Made by a program: the position numbers and the translations under genes. This document shows, one piece after another, positions 35,814-43,338 of a stretch of 64,000 nt of DNA; position 1 is the stretch's first letter, and each line of letters opens with the position of its first letter. The notes beneath the pieces are model-generated. The model did no database searches. It was not told the DNA's origin and saw only the letters and a program-made list of their open reading frames with translations. Source of the DNA: Lentisphaeria bacterium (GTDB taxonomy: Bacteria; Verrucomicrobiota; Lentisphaeria; Oligosphaerales; Oligosphaeraceae). The stretch is taken from positions 62,001-126,000 of the forward strand of contig JAEEYQ010000005.1 of NCBI GenBank assembly GCA_016288215.1, given 5' to 3'.

Positions 35814-37029
35814 TATCCAGTACCCTGTTGATGAGGCCTTTCAATATGATTTTGATGATAAGGAGCAGAGAGCGGTTATGGCGATACAGGATGTCATCCA
35901 GCTCCTGCTGTTCCGATGAATGTTCAATGGGCAGTATATCAGAGGCTCTAAAGACGAATACATCATCCTCTGGAAAGAAGCGGACCAGTCGTGCCTTGTT
36001 GATGAGGACTTTCAAGCAGAGCGGATAGCGGTCAAGGGAAAGTTTGCGATACCAGAAACCGCGTTTGAGCAAGGGAATCCACGGAAGCAGAAGCAGATAG
36101 GGGATAGCGAAGACGAGGCAGAGGAGTAGGGCGAAGATGTATTCGACGAACTTGTACCAGTCAATGCGACCGAAGCGACGCATGTCCATGGCAAGGTCTA
36201 GATCCTCTTGAGATAGGTATGCTTCCGAGTAGGGGTCAATGATGCGGTCCGAGGTAATGATTTTGTTTTTAAAGATCATATCCTGAGCCACATAGGTATA
36301 GTCAAGGACAATCGAGTGCTTGAGTTGTGTCTCGCTGTCAATCATCACATTGCGTCCCACTATTACGCCGTCGGATAGGGAGCAGCCCCTGTTTAGGCAT
36401 ACATCGTCGCAGAGCATAACGGGTGCGGAGACAGTGGCATTTTGCATGATGGCCACGTTCATGCCTGTATAGACTTTGTTTTCATTGGAGTAGCCTGGGA
36501 GAACATGGCCGCGGTTGTCCTCCAGCATGTCAAAATTGAGATTGAAGTAATCAAGCAGAGTTTCCACGGGGTGGATGTGGATTGAACGGCAGTGGTAAAG
36601 CGTGCCATTGCGTTTCAGATAAACACCTAGGGGAAGGGACTCCGTGGGTTCCTGTGGCTCCAGATCACCAAAGGCCTCTTCAGGGGAGATGATATCCGGA
36701 AGCAGAGCTCCCCAGAAAATCAAGGTGTCTTCATTGTTTAAGAATGCGTGGTTGTGTTTGAGTAGGAGGGAGATGGTTTCATAGGCTTGGGTACCGATGT
36801 AGTTGACCGGCATGGGCCAGCGGTTGCCCATAGACAGGGTTTTGTTGAAGTGGGTGTTATAGCTGAAATCGCACAGAAGCACCTTTTCTGCGTGCAGGAT
36901 GGAGCAAAGGTCAATGGCGTATTCGGACAGTGGCTTTCCTGCCACTGGAAGGGAGCACATGCTCCAGTCAGGGAAGAGGTCGCCACTCCAGGCCAAATCA
37001 CGAATGTAGGGATGAATGATGGCAAACAT
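35800..37029 (-). CDS. Left-handed beta-helix protein with truncated sugar nucleotidyltransferase domain
   Basis: A 409-residue protein. The first 230 residues resemble sugar-phosphate nucleotidyltransferases (SLPVAGKPLSEYAIDLC, YIGTQAYETISLL) but lack the N-terminal LAGGxGxRL loop that binds the nucleotide, so it is probably not an active transferase. Residues about 230-310 are hexapeptide-like repeats of a left-handed beta-helix, then a hydrophobic segment (YIFALLLCLVFAIPYLLLLP) that may anchor it in the membrane. The start at 37029 begins two bases after the sugar transferase stop; GGGAG is about 11 bases upstream. A role in adding or recognising a sugar in exopolysaccharide synthesis is inferred. 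Confidence 0.65.
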   Translation of the reverse strand: MFAIIHPYIRDLAWSGDLFPDWSMCSLPVAGKPLSEYAIDLCSILHAEKVLLCDFSYNTHFNKTLSMGNRWPMPVNYIGTQAYETISLLLKHNHAFLNNEDTLIFWGALLPDIISPEEAFGDLEPQEPTESLPLGVYLKRNGTLYHCRSIHIHPVETLLDYFNLNFDMLEDNRGHVLPGYSNENKVYTGMNVAIMQNATVSAPVMLCDDVCLNRGCSLSDGVIVGRNVMIDSETQLKHSIVLDYTYVAQDMIFKNKIITSDRIIDPYSEAYLSQEDLDLAMDMRRFGRIDWYKFVEYIFALLLCLVFAIPYLLLLPWIPLLKRGFWYRKLSLDRYPLCLKVLINKARLVRFFPEDDVFVFRASDILPIEHSSEQQELDDILYRHNRSLLLIIKIILKGLINRVLDNGRA

Positions 37030-37031
37030 CT

Positions 37032-37760
37032 CTAATACGCTCCCTTGCCTGTGAAAATGGCTGGAATGGTTTTCAGCAGAATGAGGGTATCTGTCCAGAA
37101 GCCTCGAGATGCAATGTACTTTTTGTCCATTTGCACTTGCTGTGCAAAGGGAATGTCGCTGCGCCCGGAAACCTGCCAAATGCAGGTTATACCCGGAATG
37201 ACATTCAGACGCTTTCGGTCCTCCAAAGTGTATTGACTGACTTCCTGTGGCAGAGGCGGTCTCGGGCCGATCAGGCTCATGTCACCAAGTAGAACATTGA
37301 TCAGCTGAGGCAACTCATCGATGCTGTATTTCCGCAGAAAACGACCTACTGGCGTGATTCTTGGATCATCTTTGATCTTGAAAATTACTCCGTCCTTTGA
37401 TTCGTTCTGTTCCATCAGGCTGTTTTTTCGAGCTTCCGCGTCGATATACATGCTTCGGAATTTGTAGAATCGAAAATGCCGTCCATATCGGCCAACGCGG
37501 ATTTGGGTGAAGATGATCGGGCCGGGGGACGTCAGCTTGATGAGGAGGGAAATTAAGGTCAGGAGAGGGAACAGCGCAATGAGCAGGGAAGCGGAGATTG
37601 CGATGTCTATGAGACGTTTCAGCTGATATGACAGCAGAACGGTATATCTCCACACCATCATTCGTGGAGCAGAATGGTGCTTCTTTGACGGGCGAGATTT
37701 TATCTCGCTGTAAAGCTTCACCAAATCTATTGGCTGATTATGTGATGTTTCGTCCTTCAT
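37032..37760 (-). CDS. Initiating bacterial sugar transferase (WcaJ/WbaP-like)
   Basis: A 242-residue polyprenyl-phosphate hexose-1-phosphate transferase that attaches the first sugar to undecaprenyl phosphate. A single re-entrant hydrophobic segment lies at about 50-75 (LIDIAISASLLIALFPLL), then KFRSMYIDAEA, DPRITPVGRFLRKYSIDELPQ and GDMSLIGPRPPLP, the full PNPT signature. It is the short form without the extra N-terminal membrane helices. It starts the sugar part of the operon, about 40 bases after the Hpt gene. Confidence 0.92.
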   Translation of the reverse strand: MKDETSHNQPIDLVKLYSEIKSRPSKKHHSAPRMMVWRYTVLLSYQLKRLIDIAISASLLIALFPLLTLISLLIKLTSPGPIIFTQIRVGRYGRHFRFYKFRSMYIDAEARKNSLMEQNESKDGVIFKIKDDPRITPVGRFLRKYSIDELPQLINVLLGDMSLIGPRPPLPQEVSQYTLEDRKRLNVIPGITCIWQVSGRSDIPFAQQVQMDKKYIASRGFWTDTLILLKTIPAIFTGKGAY

Positions 37761-37801
37761 CTTAATGGAATGTCAATGAAGTTTGTGGGCGCATGGAAAG
37801 A

Positions 37802-38116
37802 CTAGGGAAGGCGCTTGGCGCATTCCAGAATCGTGGTGAGATGACTTCGGCAACCCGCCTCATCATCGGATTTTGCGCTGATCTCAAATTGCAATGCGCA
37901 ACGGTTCATGTCGTGGTCTCCAACCATTAACGCGTCGCCTTTGAGTGTGTGCGAGACGGCGTGGAGTCGTTTGAAGTCTTTGGCCTCCAAGGCGTTTTGG
38001 ATGTCTCGAATTCGCTCGAAGACAGTGTTGCGATATTCTGTGTAAAGCGTCTCCAGCAGATTAGGGTCATCATCCCCAAGCTGTCCTTTAAGATAGTTGA
38101 ATATGGTTTCCTTCAT
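37802..38116 (-). CDS. Histidine phosphotransfer (HPt) protein
   Basis: A 104-residue all-helical protein. HAVSHTLKGDALMVG at about 50-64 has the HPt core with the phosphoacceptor His. It overlaps the response regulator-phosphatase gene by four bases (ATGA), so the two are translationally coupled. It likely passes phosphate to the receiver domain encoded there. Confidence 0.85.
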   Translation of the reverse strand: MKETIFNYLKGQLGDDDPNLLETLYTEYRNTVFERIRDIQNALEAKDFKRLHAVSHTLKGDALMVGDHDMNRCALQFEISAKSDDEAGCRSHLTTILECAKRLP

Positions 38117-39843
38117 GAAGCATCTTCCTCCATTTTCGAACCTTCTTCAATGGGAATGAAGAATACAGTCTCATTCAAGCCGCAATGCCGTTGCCGACTA
38201 ATCGTTGACACGATCTTCTTGATGATGGAAAGGCCACGCCCGCTGCCAGACACCTCTTCATTACGCATGTCCAGAATGCTTTCTGCTTCCGTACGGGTGA
38301 TGGCGGACTCGTCAAGCCACTCCTTGCCTCTGTCCCAAATCGTGATTTTCAGGTTCTTGCCGATGACGCTGATCTTCAGGACTAGATAGTCATTTTCCTT
38401 GTCATGTTCGTCAAGCCCATGCTCGACGATGTTCACAAGATGTTCCTCAATCGTTAATTCCGCCTTTTCTGCCAAAATCTCAGAGCCGCATCGATCGAGG
38501 ACGAAGTCGGCGGCCTGCTGAGCGACCTGATCAATGTCCACATTGTTGGGTTGCAGCCGATAGACGCAAATCTTCTCGGCTTGGGCCTTGAGGGGTTTCC
38601 GAAGCATGAAGAGCAGGCAATCGTCTTGAGGGTACTGATAACCCAGCTGTTCCAGAGACTCGTAACAGAGATAGGGCATGGAGATGGTGTTGTCTTCTTG
38701 AATGCTTTGCTGGACAAGGATGCCTAGAAGCTCCATAAGCTCCTCATTGTCCAGGCTGCTTTCGCCGTCCGGATCCTTTGAAAGGTCCCAAAGTCCATCG
38801 GAGGAGATCATGAAGATGGTGGAGTCCTTGAAATGATATTCCACGGTATCGTGGGGGGAGTAGGTCGTCTGTTCGACCATGCCCATGGGCACGGAGCCTT
38901 TCTTCTCTGGATTCAGATTGAGGGTTTCCCCTGTCTCCGAGTCTATGGCAATGATGTCCATGTAACCCGCGTTGTGGAAGCGGATGATATTGTTCTCAAA
39001 GTCCCAGAAGACGAACAGGCCACACATGTAGACCGCGTTATGGAGATGCCGAAGAATGAAGTCATTGACTTCCTTGAGAATCAGATGGGGTTGACTGGCC
39101 TTCTCCACTCCATAAGTGGAAAGCTGTGTCAGAAAAGATTGGACGGCGGTCATGCCAAGGGCGGAATGGGTACCATGGCCGGAAATGTCGCCGAACACGG
39201 ACAGACAGCAATGGTCATTGATGGGAATCCAGTCGAAGAGGTCCCCGCTGATTTGTCCAAGAGGACGGTAAAGGCAACTGAATTCATAGTTCTTTTCAAA
39301 ATGCACCCAAGGGGGAAGCAGAGACTGTTGCACAATGCTGGCCAGCTCTTGGTTCCGCTGAATCTGATGTTCCAGGATCCGCACACGCTTCTGCGCCTGA
39401 TAATATTGGATAACCTGTTTCAGCTTGCCCAGCAGGAAAAGACGATCGAAGTTTTTGGGAACGTAATAGGAAAAGCTGTCAAGCATGATTTTGGACAGCA
39501 AGGAGTTGTCTATTCCATTGACCAAGGAGGTCAGAAAGATGATGGGCACTTCCTTGTTGTAATTGCGCAGCATGGAGCGCAGCGCAAAGCCATCCACTGG
39601 CTCCATCATGACATCTGAGATAACCGCGTCATAGGTCTCATGGCAGAAATGTTCAATGGCCTCTTGCGCATTGGCCACGGCGGTCACGGCAAATTCGGAG
39701 TTGCGGAAAAACGCCACCAAGGTGAACCGAACCAGCTTCTCGTCATCGACAAGAAGTACATTGAATTTGCTGCGCTTGGAAACGGCACCGGTCTGACTGG
39801 AAGGATGTGGCATGGATTTGATATATTGTATGTTATTTCCCAT
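38113..39843 (-). CDS. Response regulator-PP2C phosphatase-HATPase kinase fusion
   Basis: A 576-residue cytoplasmic switch protein. Receiver domain, about 27-140, with LLVDDE and the phosphoacceptor Asp in ISDVMM. A coiled linker leads to a SpoIIE/RsbU-type PP2C domain, about 185-405, with all expected metal Asp motifs: GQISGDLFDW, GDISGHG, SSDGLWD and DDCLLFM. The C-terminal 140 residues are an RsbW-like HATPase: N-box EEHLVNIVEHG, DRGKEW and GSGRGLSIIKKI. One protein thus holds the phosphatase and kinase that act on a STAS antagonist (encoded at 28405-28740), tuned by the receiver. It overlaps the Hpt gene by four bases and the DUF3089 gene end by eleven. Confidence 0.88.
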   Translation of the reverse strand: MGNNIQYIKSMPHPSSQTGAVSKRSKFNVLLVDDEKLVRFTLVAFFRNSEFAVTAVANAQEAIEHFCHETYDAVISDVMMEPVDGFALRSMLRNYNKEVPIIFLTSLVNGIDNSLLSKIMLDSFSYYVPKNFDRLFLLGKLKQVIQYYQAQKRVRILEHQIQRNQELASIVQQSLLPPWVHFEKNYEFSCLYRPLGQISGDLFDWIPINDHCCLSVFGDISGHGTHSALGMTAVQSFLTQLSTYGVEKASQPHLILKEVNDFILRHLHNAVYMCGLFVFWDFENNIIRFHNAGYMDIIAIDSETGETLNLNPEKKGSVPMGMVEQTTYSPHDTVEYHFKDSTIFMISSDGLWDLSKDPDGESSLDNEELMELLGILVQQSIQEDNTISMPYLCYESLEQLGYQYPQDDCLLFMLRKPLKAQAEKICVYRLQPNNVDIDQVAQQAADFVLDRCGSEILAEKAELTIEEHLVNIVEHGLDEHDKENDYLVLKISVIGKNLKITIWDRGKEWLDESAITRTEAESILDMRNEEVSGSGRGLSIIKKIVSTISRQRHCGLNETVFFIPIEEGSKMEEDAS

Positions 39844-40969
39844 TAGGAAGATGTGCGGGGTCCTGCTGTATTATGTCAAAGATCTTCTCATCTTCTTCCT
39901 TTTTCTCCCAGAAGTTAAGCAGTTTCCCATAGCGGGAATTCTTCAGTCTCCAATCGTACTGATATTTGAACTGCTGGACGCGTTCAGTCGCGTTTTCGGC
40001 AATGTTCCTAAGAAACAGGCTGTGAATGTTGGTATAGCAGGCGTTTTCGTCAAGATGAAGGGCTGGGCATTGGCTCATCACGGAGATGGAGTCTATGCGA
40101 AGCACGCCCTTTTGGGAATCAATGACCGCATCGCAGAGTGGGGGCAGAGTCAGGGTACGCTCGGTGATCTTCTTTGCCTGAAAATCATAGCAGATGGTTC
40201 CCAGATGATGTTCAATGGATGCTGGAGTCTCGTCGGTTCTCCAGTTGACCGGATTGATCACATAGGTTCCTGGCGTGACATAGGGGGAATAGTCATCTAT
40301 TGTGCCCTGGGTGTTCCATATGCAGATGACTCCCGTGTCATCCGCCCCTTGGGCAGGGGTGATGCCACGACTCCCAAAATCATCCAGAATATCTTCCTGT
40401 GACTTTGAGGGGATTCCAAGCAGATAGGCGGCAACAAAACCATCCAGCGGTGAGATGTCCTTGCATTCCTTCATGGCCTCATACAGTTGAACGGCACCTT
40501 GCCCCTGTCCAAAGATAATGTAGGGATGCCCAGGCTTGTGATAGTTGTCCAAATAGTGCTGAATCGCGTTCTTGGTGTCGAGAATGCCAACGGCGAGGCC
40601 ATTATCTGACTCGTATAACCTGCCTTCCTCCACCAGTTTCTGATAATGGCTGTGAGCCAGCTGATGGACATAGGGGGTGAAGACGCGCACTTTGATTCCA
40701 AATATGTCCTGTGTCTGAGACTTGCTGTAGTTGAAGATGTTCTCCGCATGCGGGGGAATAATCCAATTGAGGATGGGCATGGAGGGATCGTCAAATAAGG
40801 ACGGATAGACGAAAATGACGTCATAGTTCGCGAAATATCGGGGAACGGCGTTCTGGCGGATTGCCCAGTTGTCCATGTTGTGATAAGGGGCGGTATGGGA
40901 CATACATCCATACGACAGAATAAGTATAAATGTCAGAAACGCGACGGCCATTGTATTTTTGTGTTGCAT
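39833..40969 (-). CDS. DUF3089-like lipoprotein (alpha/beta hydrolase-like)
   Basis: A 378-residue exported protein with a signal ending in LSYGC. The body matches the DUF3089 pattern: YDVIFVYPSLFDD, then HPYIIFGQGQGAVQLYEAMKE, a GxGxG elbow where Gln replaces the Ser nucleophile of classical hydrolases, and a LCDAVIDSQKGVLRI part near the end. It is therefore probably a hydrolase relative whose activity is uncertain. The start at 40969 is chosen for the signal peptide; only a weak GGGA lies upstream, and an ATG 38 codons earlier is possible. It is the promoter-proximal gene of the polysaccharide run. Confidence 0.65.
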   Translation of the reverse strand: MQHKNTMAVAFLTFILILSYGCMSHTAPYHNMDNWAIRQNAVPRYFANYDVIFVYPSLFDDPSMPILNWIIPPHAENIFNYSKSQTQDIFGIKVRVFTPYVHQLAHSHYQKLVEEGRLYESDNGLAVGILDTKNAIQHYLDNYHKPGHPYIIFGQGQGAVQLYEAMKECKDISPLDGFVAAYLLGIPSKSQEDILDDFGSRGITPAQGADDTGVICIWNTQGTIDDYSPYVTPGTYVINPVNWRTDETPASIEHHLGTICYDFQAKKITERTLTLPPLCDAVIDSQKGVLRIDSISVMSQCPALHLDENACYTNIHSLFLRNIAENATERVQQFKYQYDWRLKNSRYGKLLNFWEKKEEDEKIFDIIQQDPAHLPNGK

Positions 40970-41187
40970 GACGAGATTCCCAGATGTCGTTGAACGGTAA
41001 AAGAATATGGACTTATGTCGGGTTGGGGCCGAGGGCGCGGCTTTTGCAGCGAACTCAATCCTCAAATGGCTTGCATGGCTCATGGCAAAATCACATGGAA
41101 GAGGGTTGTTCTTCTATTAGATGATTAACACAATAACGTAAATATAATAAATTAGCGCATATTCATGGAATTTCAACAACTAGACAG

Positions 41188-41220
41188 AAAAAAAGCACAG
41201 CTATTCCATAATGAGCTGCT
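41188..41220 (-). terminator. Rho-independent terminator of the 41-46 kb gene group
   Basis: AGC(A)CAGCT pairs with AGCTGCT around ATTCCATAATG, and the A-run at 41188-41194 gives a U-run on the minus strand. It follows the glycoside-hydrolase-like gene. The rest of the 279-base gap (40970-41248) is AT-rich, with probable promoter sequence for the polysaccharide operon in it. Confidence 0.75.
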
Positions 41221-41248
41221 AAACTTGAAAAAACGCGGACTTCCGCCC

Positions 41249-43249
41249 CTAATTTCCCAAAATATCACAGGCTAAGTCGTTGCCTTGGAAATTCCACCAG
41301 CCATCCGACTGCAGCTGGCATCGACCATAGAAGGAACGGAGACCGGCGGACTCTGGATTGAAGCGCAGACGGACGGGACCTGGACCGATGGCGGATAGCA
41401 GAATGCGGACGCGGCCTGCATTGTCCACGAACTTGCGCAGTTCCGCATTCCCCTCCTGAATCTCCGCCGCCACGGGCTGCGAGTCATGGTCAGAGAGCAG
41501 GAACGGGGCCAGATCCTGAAGCATGAGACCGATCTGAACTACGTCGTGCCAACGACTTGCGAAGACTTCCTGGGGCTCCCATTGGGGCTGGCCGGTCAGT
41601 CCGCCCGGCCGTTTGAGGTCGTGATCGCAGTAGAAGACGAAGCCCTTGATGTCGTGGATAGCCATCATCAGGGTCATGGCCCGCATCTCCTCCTCGCTGG
41701 GGGTCACATATTGATGATACTCCTCGGCGGATTTGGCCCAATAGTTCCCCCAGTTGAAGATCTGCGGTACGCCCCATTTGGCGGCCAGGCCGGATTTGTT
41801 CGCGCCGGCCATCATGCTGACCACGCTCTTTTGTTCGCGGGGGGCGTCTGCTTTGAGCAGGGGATAGACGTCCATGCCCAGAATGTCGTGGGCATGGTCA
41901 TAGAAGGGAAGCTCTCCCGCATGGCAGAGGACACCCCAGGTGGGATGCCATGGATCCAGGCGGTTCAGCAGCTCGCGCCGCGCATTGATCATTTCCACCT
42001 GCGAGAGTCGGATTTCGTCGTTCAGATACCATGCCAGCAGGGCCGGATGGTCCTTAAGGGCTGTGACTAGGCCCGTCACCAGCGAATCCATGTCCGGATA
42101 CGATGGCTCGAACTTGTTGGTCACATAGTTCTTCATGTAGTTTTGGAAGGCGAAGCCCGGATAGAAGTCCTTCACGCAGAAGATGACCTTTTTGCCGTTG
42201 CGGTGCAGCACATCCATCAGGGCGCGGATTTTGGCGACGTTCAGTGGCGGGGTGTTCTGGCCGGGCAGGGTTAGGCCAATGGAGTAGTATGGCATGAAGC
42301 AGTTGAAGGGGCTTCCCATGAGACGGGCCAGGTCATCGGCGTTGCTAAATTCCCAATTGAAGAGGCCGATGGGCAGGAACGGCTGACCGTCCACCCATGC
42401 GCGACCACGCTCGTCAATTACGCAATGGCCTGCGGGACCATCAGTTATGGAGTCCATCGCCAGCAGGGTGCGTCTTACGGTGGAAATGATGTTGTCCGCC
42501 GTGTCGTGCAATTCGGCCTGCAGGGTGACGGGACCGGCGGGAAGCTGATGGAGGGCAAGGGTCACCTCCGGAGCGGCCAGCGAGGTTTGGACGGACTCCC
42601 ATTCTGTTGTCTTGATGAAGAGCCGCAGTTTCCAGCCATTCACAAGGCCTTCTGGCAGACCACCTTGCCGTTGCAGTTTCAGTCGTACGATCTCATCGTG
42701 GGTCTGCATGAGCCCCTGAAGAGGATGAACCATGTAAAGCTCTGGTGCGCAATTAGTTAAGGAAATACTAACGGAATCGAACCAGGCTTGGCCGGTGCCG
42801 CCGCGCTCCAGATAGAGGGCCACGCGGCTCTGCGCCGTGCGCTCTGGCGGGATGACAGTGGCCTCCAGACACGTCCAGTCGAAAGTGCCCTCCTCCTTGT
42901 GCGGATAGACGCCGCTGATGTATTTGCCTTCCGCGTCCATGAATTCCGCCGCCAGAAACGGGGTGGTTCCTTGACAGTTTTGGGCCTTTACCCATGCCTT
43001 AAGCTTATAGGATTTGCCGACTTCCAGATTGATGTTCTGATAGACGTAATCATAGTCCTTCGGGTCGTTACGCCAGACATGGAGACCGCTGTTGCCATTG
43101 TAGCCACCATGGGGCTCGATCTCCTCAAACCGGCCGAAGACCCACGGCGCCTTGCCGTCCTCGAATTCGTCGTTCTGCAGCAGATTCTGTGCGGTGGCGA
43201 CGATGGAGAGGGCGGCAAGGGACAGGCAGCGGAGCAGTCGCATTTGCAT
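41249..43249 (-). CDS. Secreted glycoside-hydrolase-like protein with N-terminal CBM
   Basis: A 666-residue exported protein. The signal peptide ends near ATAQ. Residues 20-165 form a CBM4/9-type beta-sandwich (FEDGKAPWVFGRFEEIEP). A beta-rich linker domain follows, then from about 275 a (beta/alpha)8 barrel like clan A hydrolases (GRAWVDGQPFLPIGLFNW, KKVIFCVKDFYPGFA, LAWYLNDEIRLS with a candidate catalytic Glu, LGMDVYPLL). No GH family fits exactly from sight. It is read after the esterase gene, 89 bases away, with a strong hairpin between. Confidence 0.65.
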   Translation of the reverse strand: MQMRLLRCLSLAALSIVATAQNLLQNDEFEDGKAPWVFGRFEEIEPHGGYNGNSGLHVWRNDPKDYDYVYQNINLEVGKSYKLKAWVKAQNCQGTTPFLAAEFMDAEGKYISGVYPHKEEGTFDWTCLEATVIPPERTAQSRVALYLERGGTGQAWFDSVSISLTNCAPELYMVHPLQGLMQTHDEIVRLKLQRQGGLPEGLVNGWKLRLFIKTTEWESVQTSLAAPEVTLALHQLPAGPVTLQAELHDTADNIISTVRRTLLAMDSITDGPAGHCVIDERGRAWVDGQPFLPIGLFNWEFSNADDLARLMGSPFNCFMPYYSIGLTLPGQNTPPLNVAKIRALMDVLHRNGKKVIFCVKDFYPGFAFQNYMKNYVTNKFEPSYPDMDSLVTGLVTALKDHPALLAWYLNDEIRLSQVEMINARRELLNRLDPWHPTWGVLCHAGELPFYDHAHDILGMDVYPLLKADAPREQKSVVSMMAGANKSGLAAKWGVPQIFNWGNYWAKSAEEYHQYVTPSEEEMRAMTLMMAIHDIKGFVFYCDHDLKRPGGLTGQPQWEPQEVFASRWHDVVQIGLMLQDLAPFLLSDHDSQPVAAEIQEGNAELRKFVDNAGRVRILLSAIGPGPVRLRFNPESAGLRSFYGRCQLQSDGWWNFQGNDLACDILGN

Positions 43250-43295
43250 GATATATAAACCACTTGTAATCAATAGGTTGAGTTTAATATCGGAA

Positions 43296-43328
43296 CCCGG
43301 GCAGGCTTTTTGGGGTTGTCTGCCCGGG
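43296..43328. promoter_or_regulatory. Intercistronic hairpin
   Basis: CCCGGGCAG (43296-43304) and CTGCCCGGG (43320-43328) form a perfect 9-bp stem between the esterase stop and the hydrolase start. There is no U-run on either strand, so it is more likely an mRNA-processing or stability element or a partial terminator. Confidence 0.55.
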
Positions 43329-43338
43329 GGCGTTTCCT

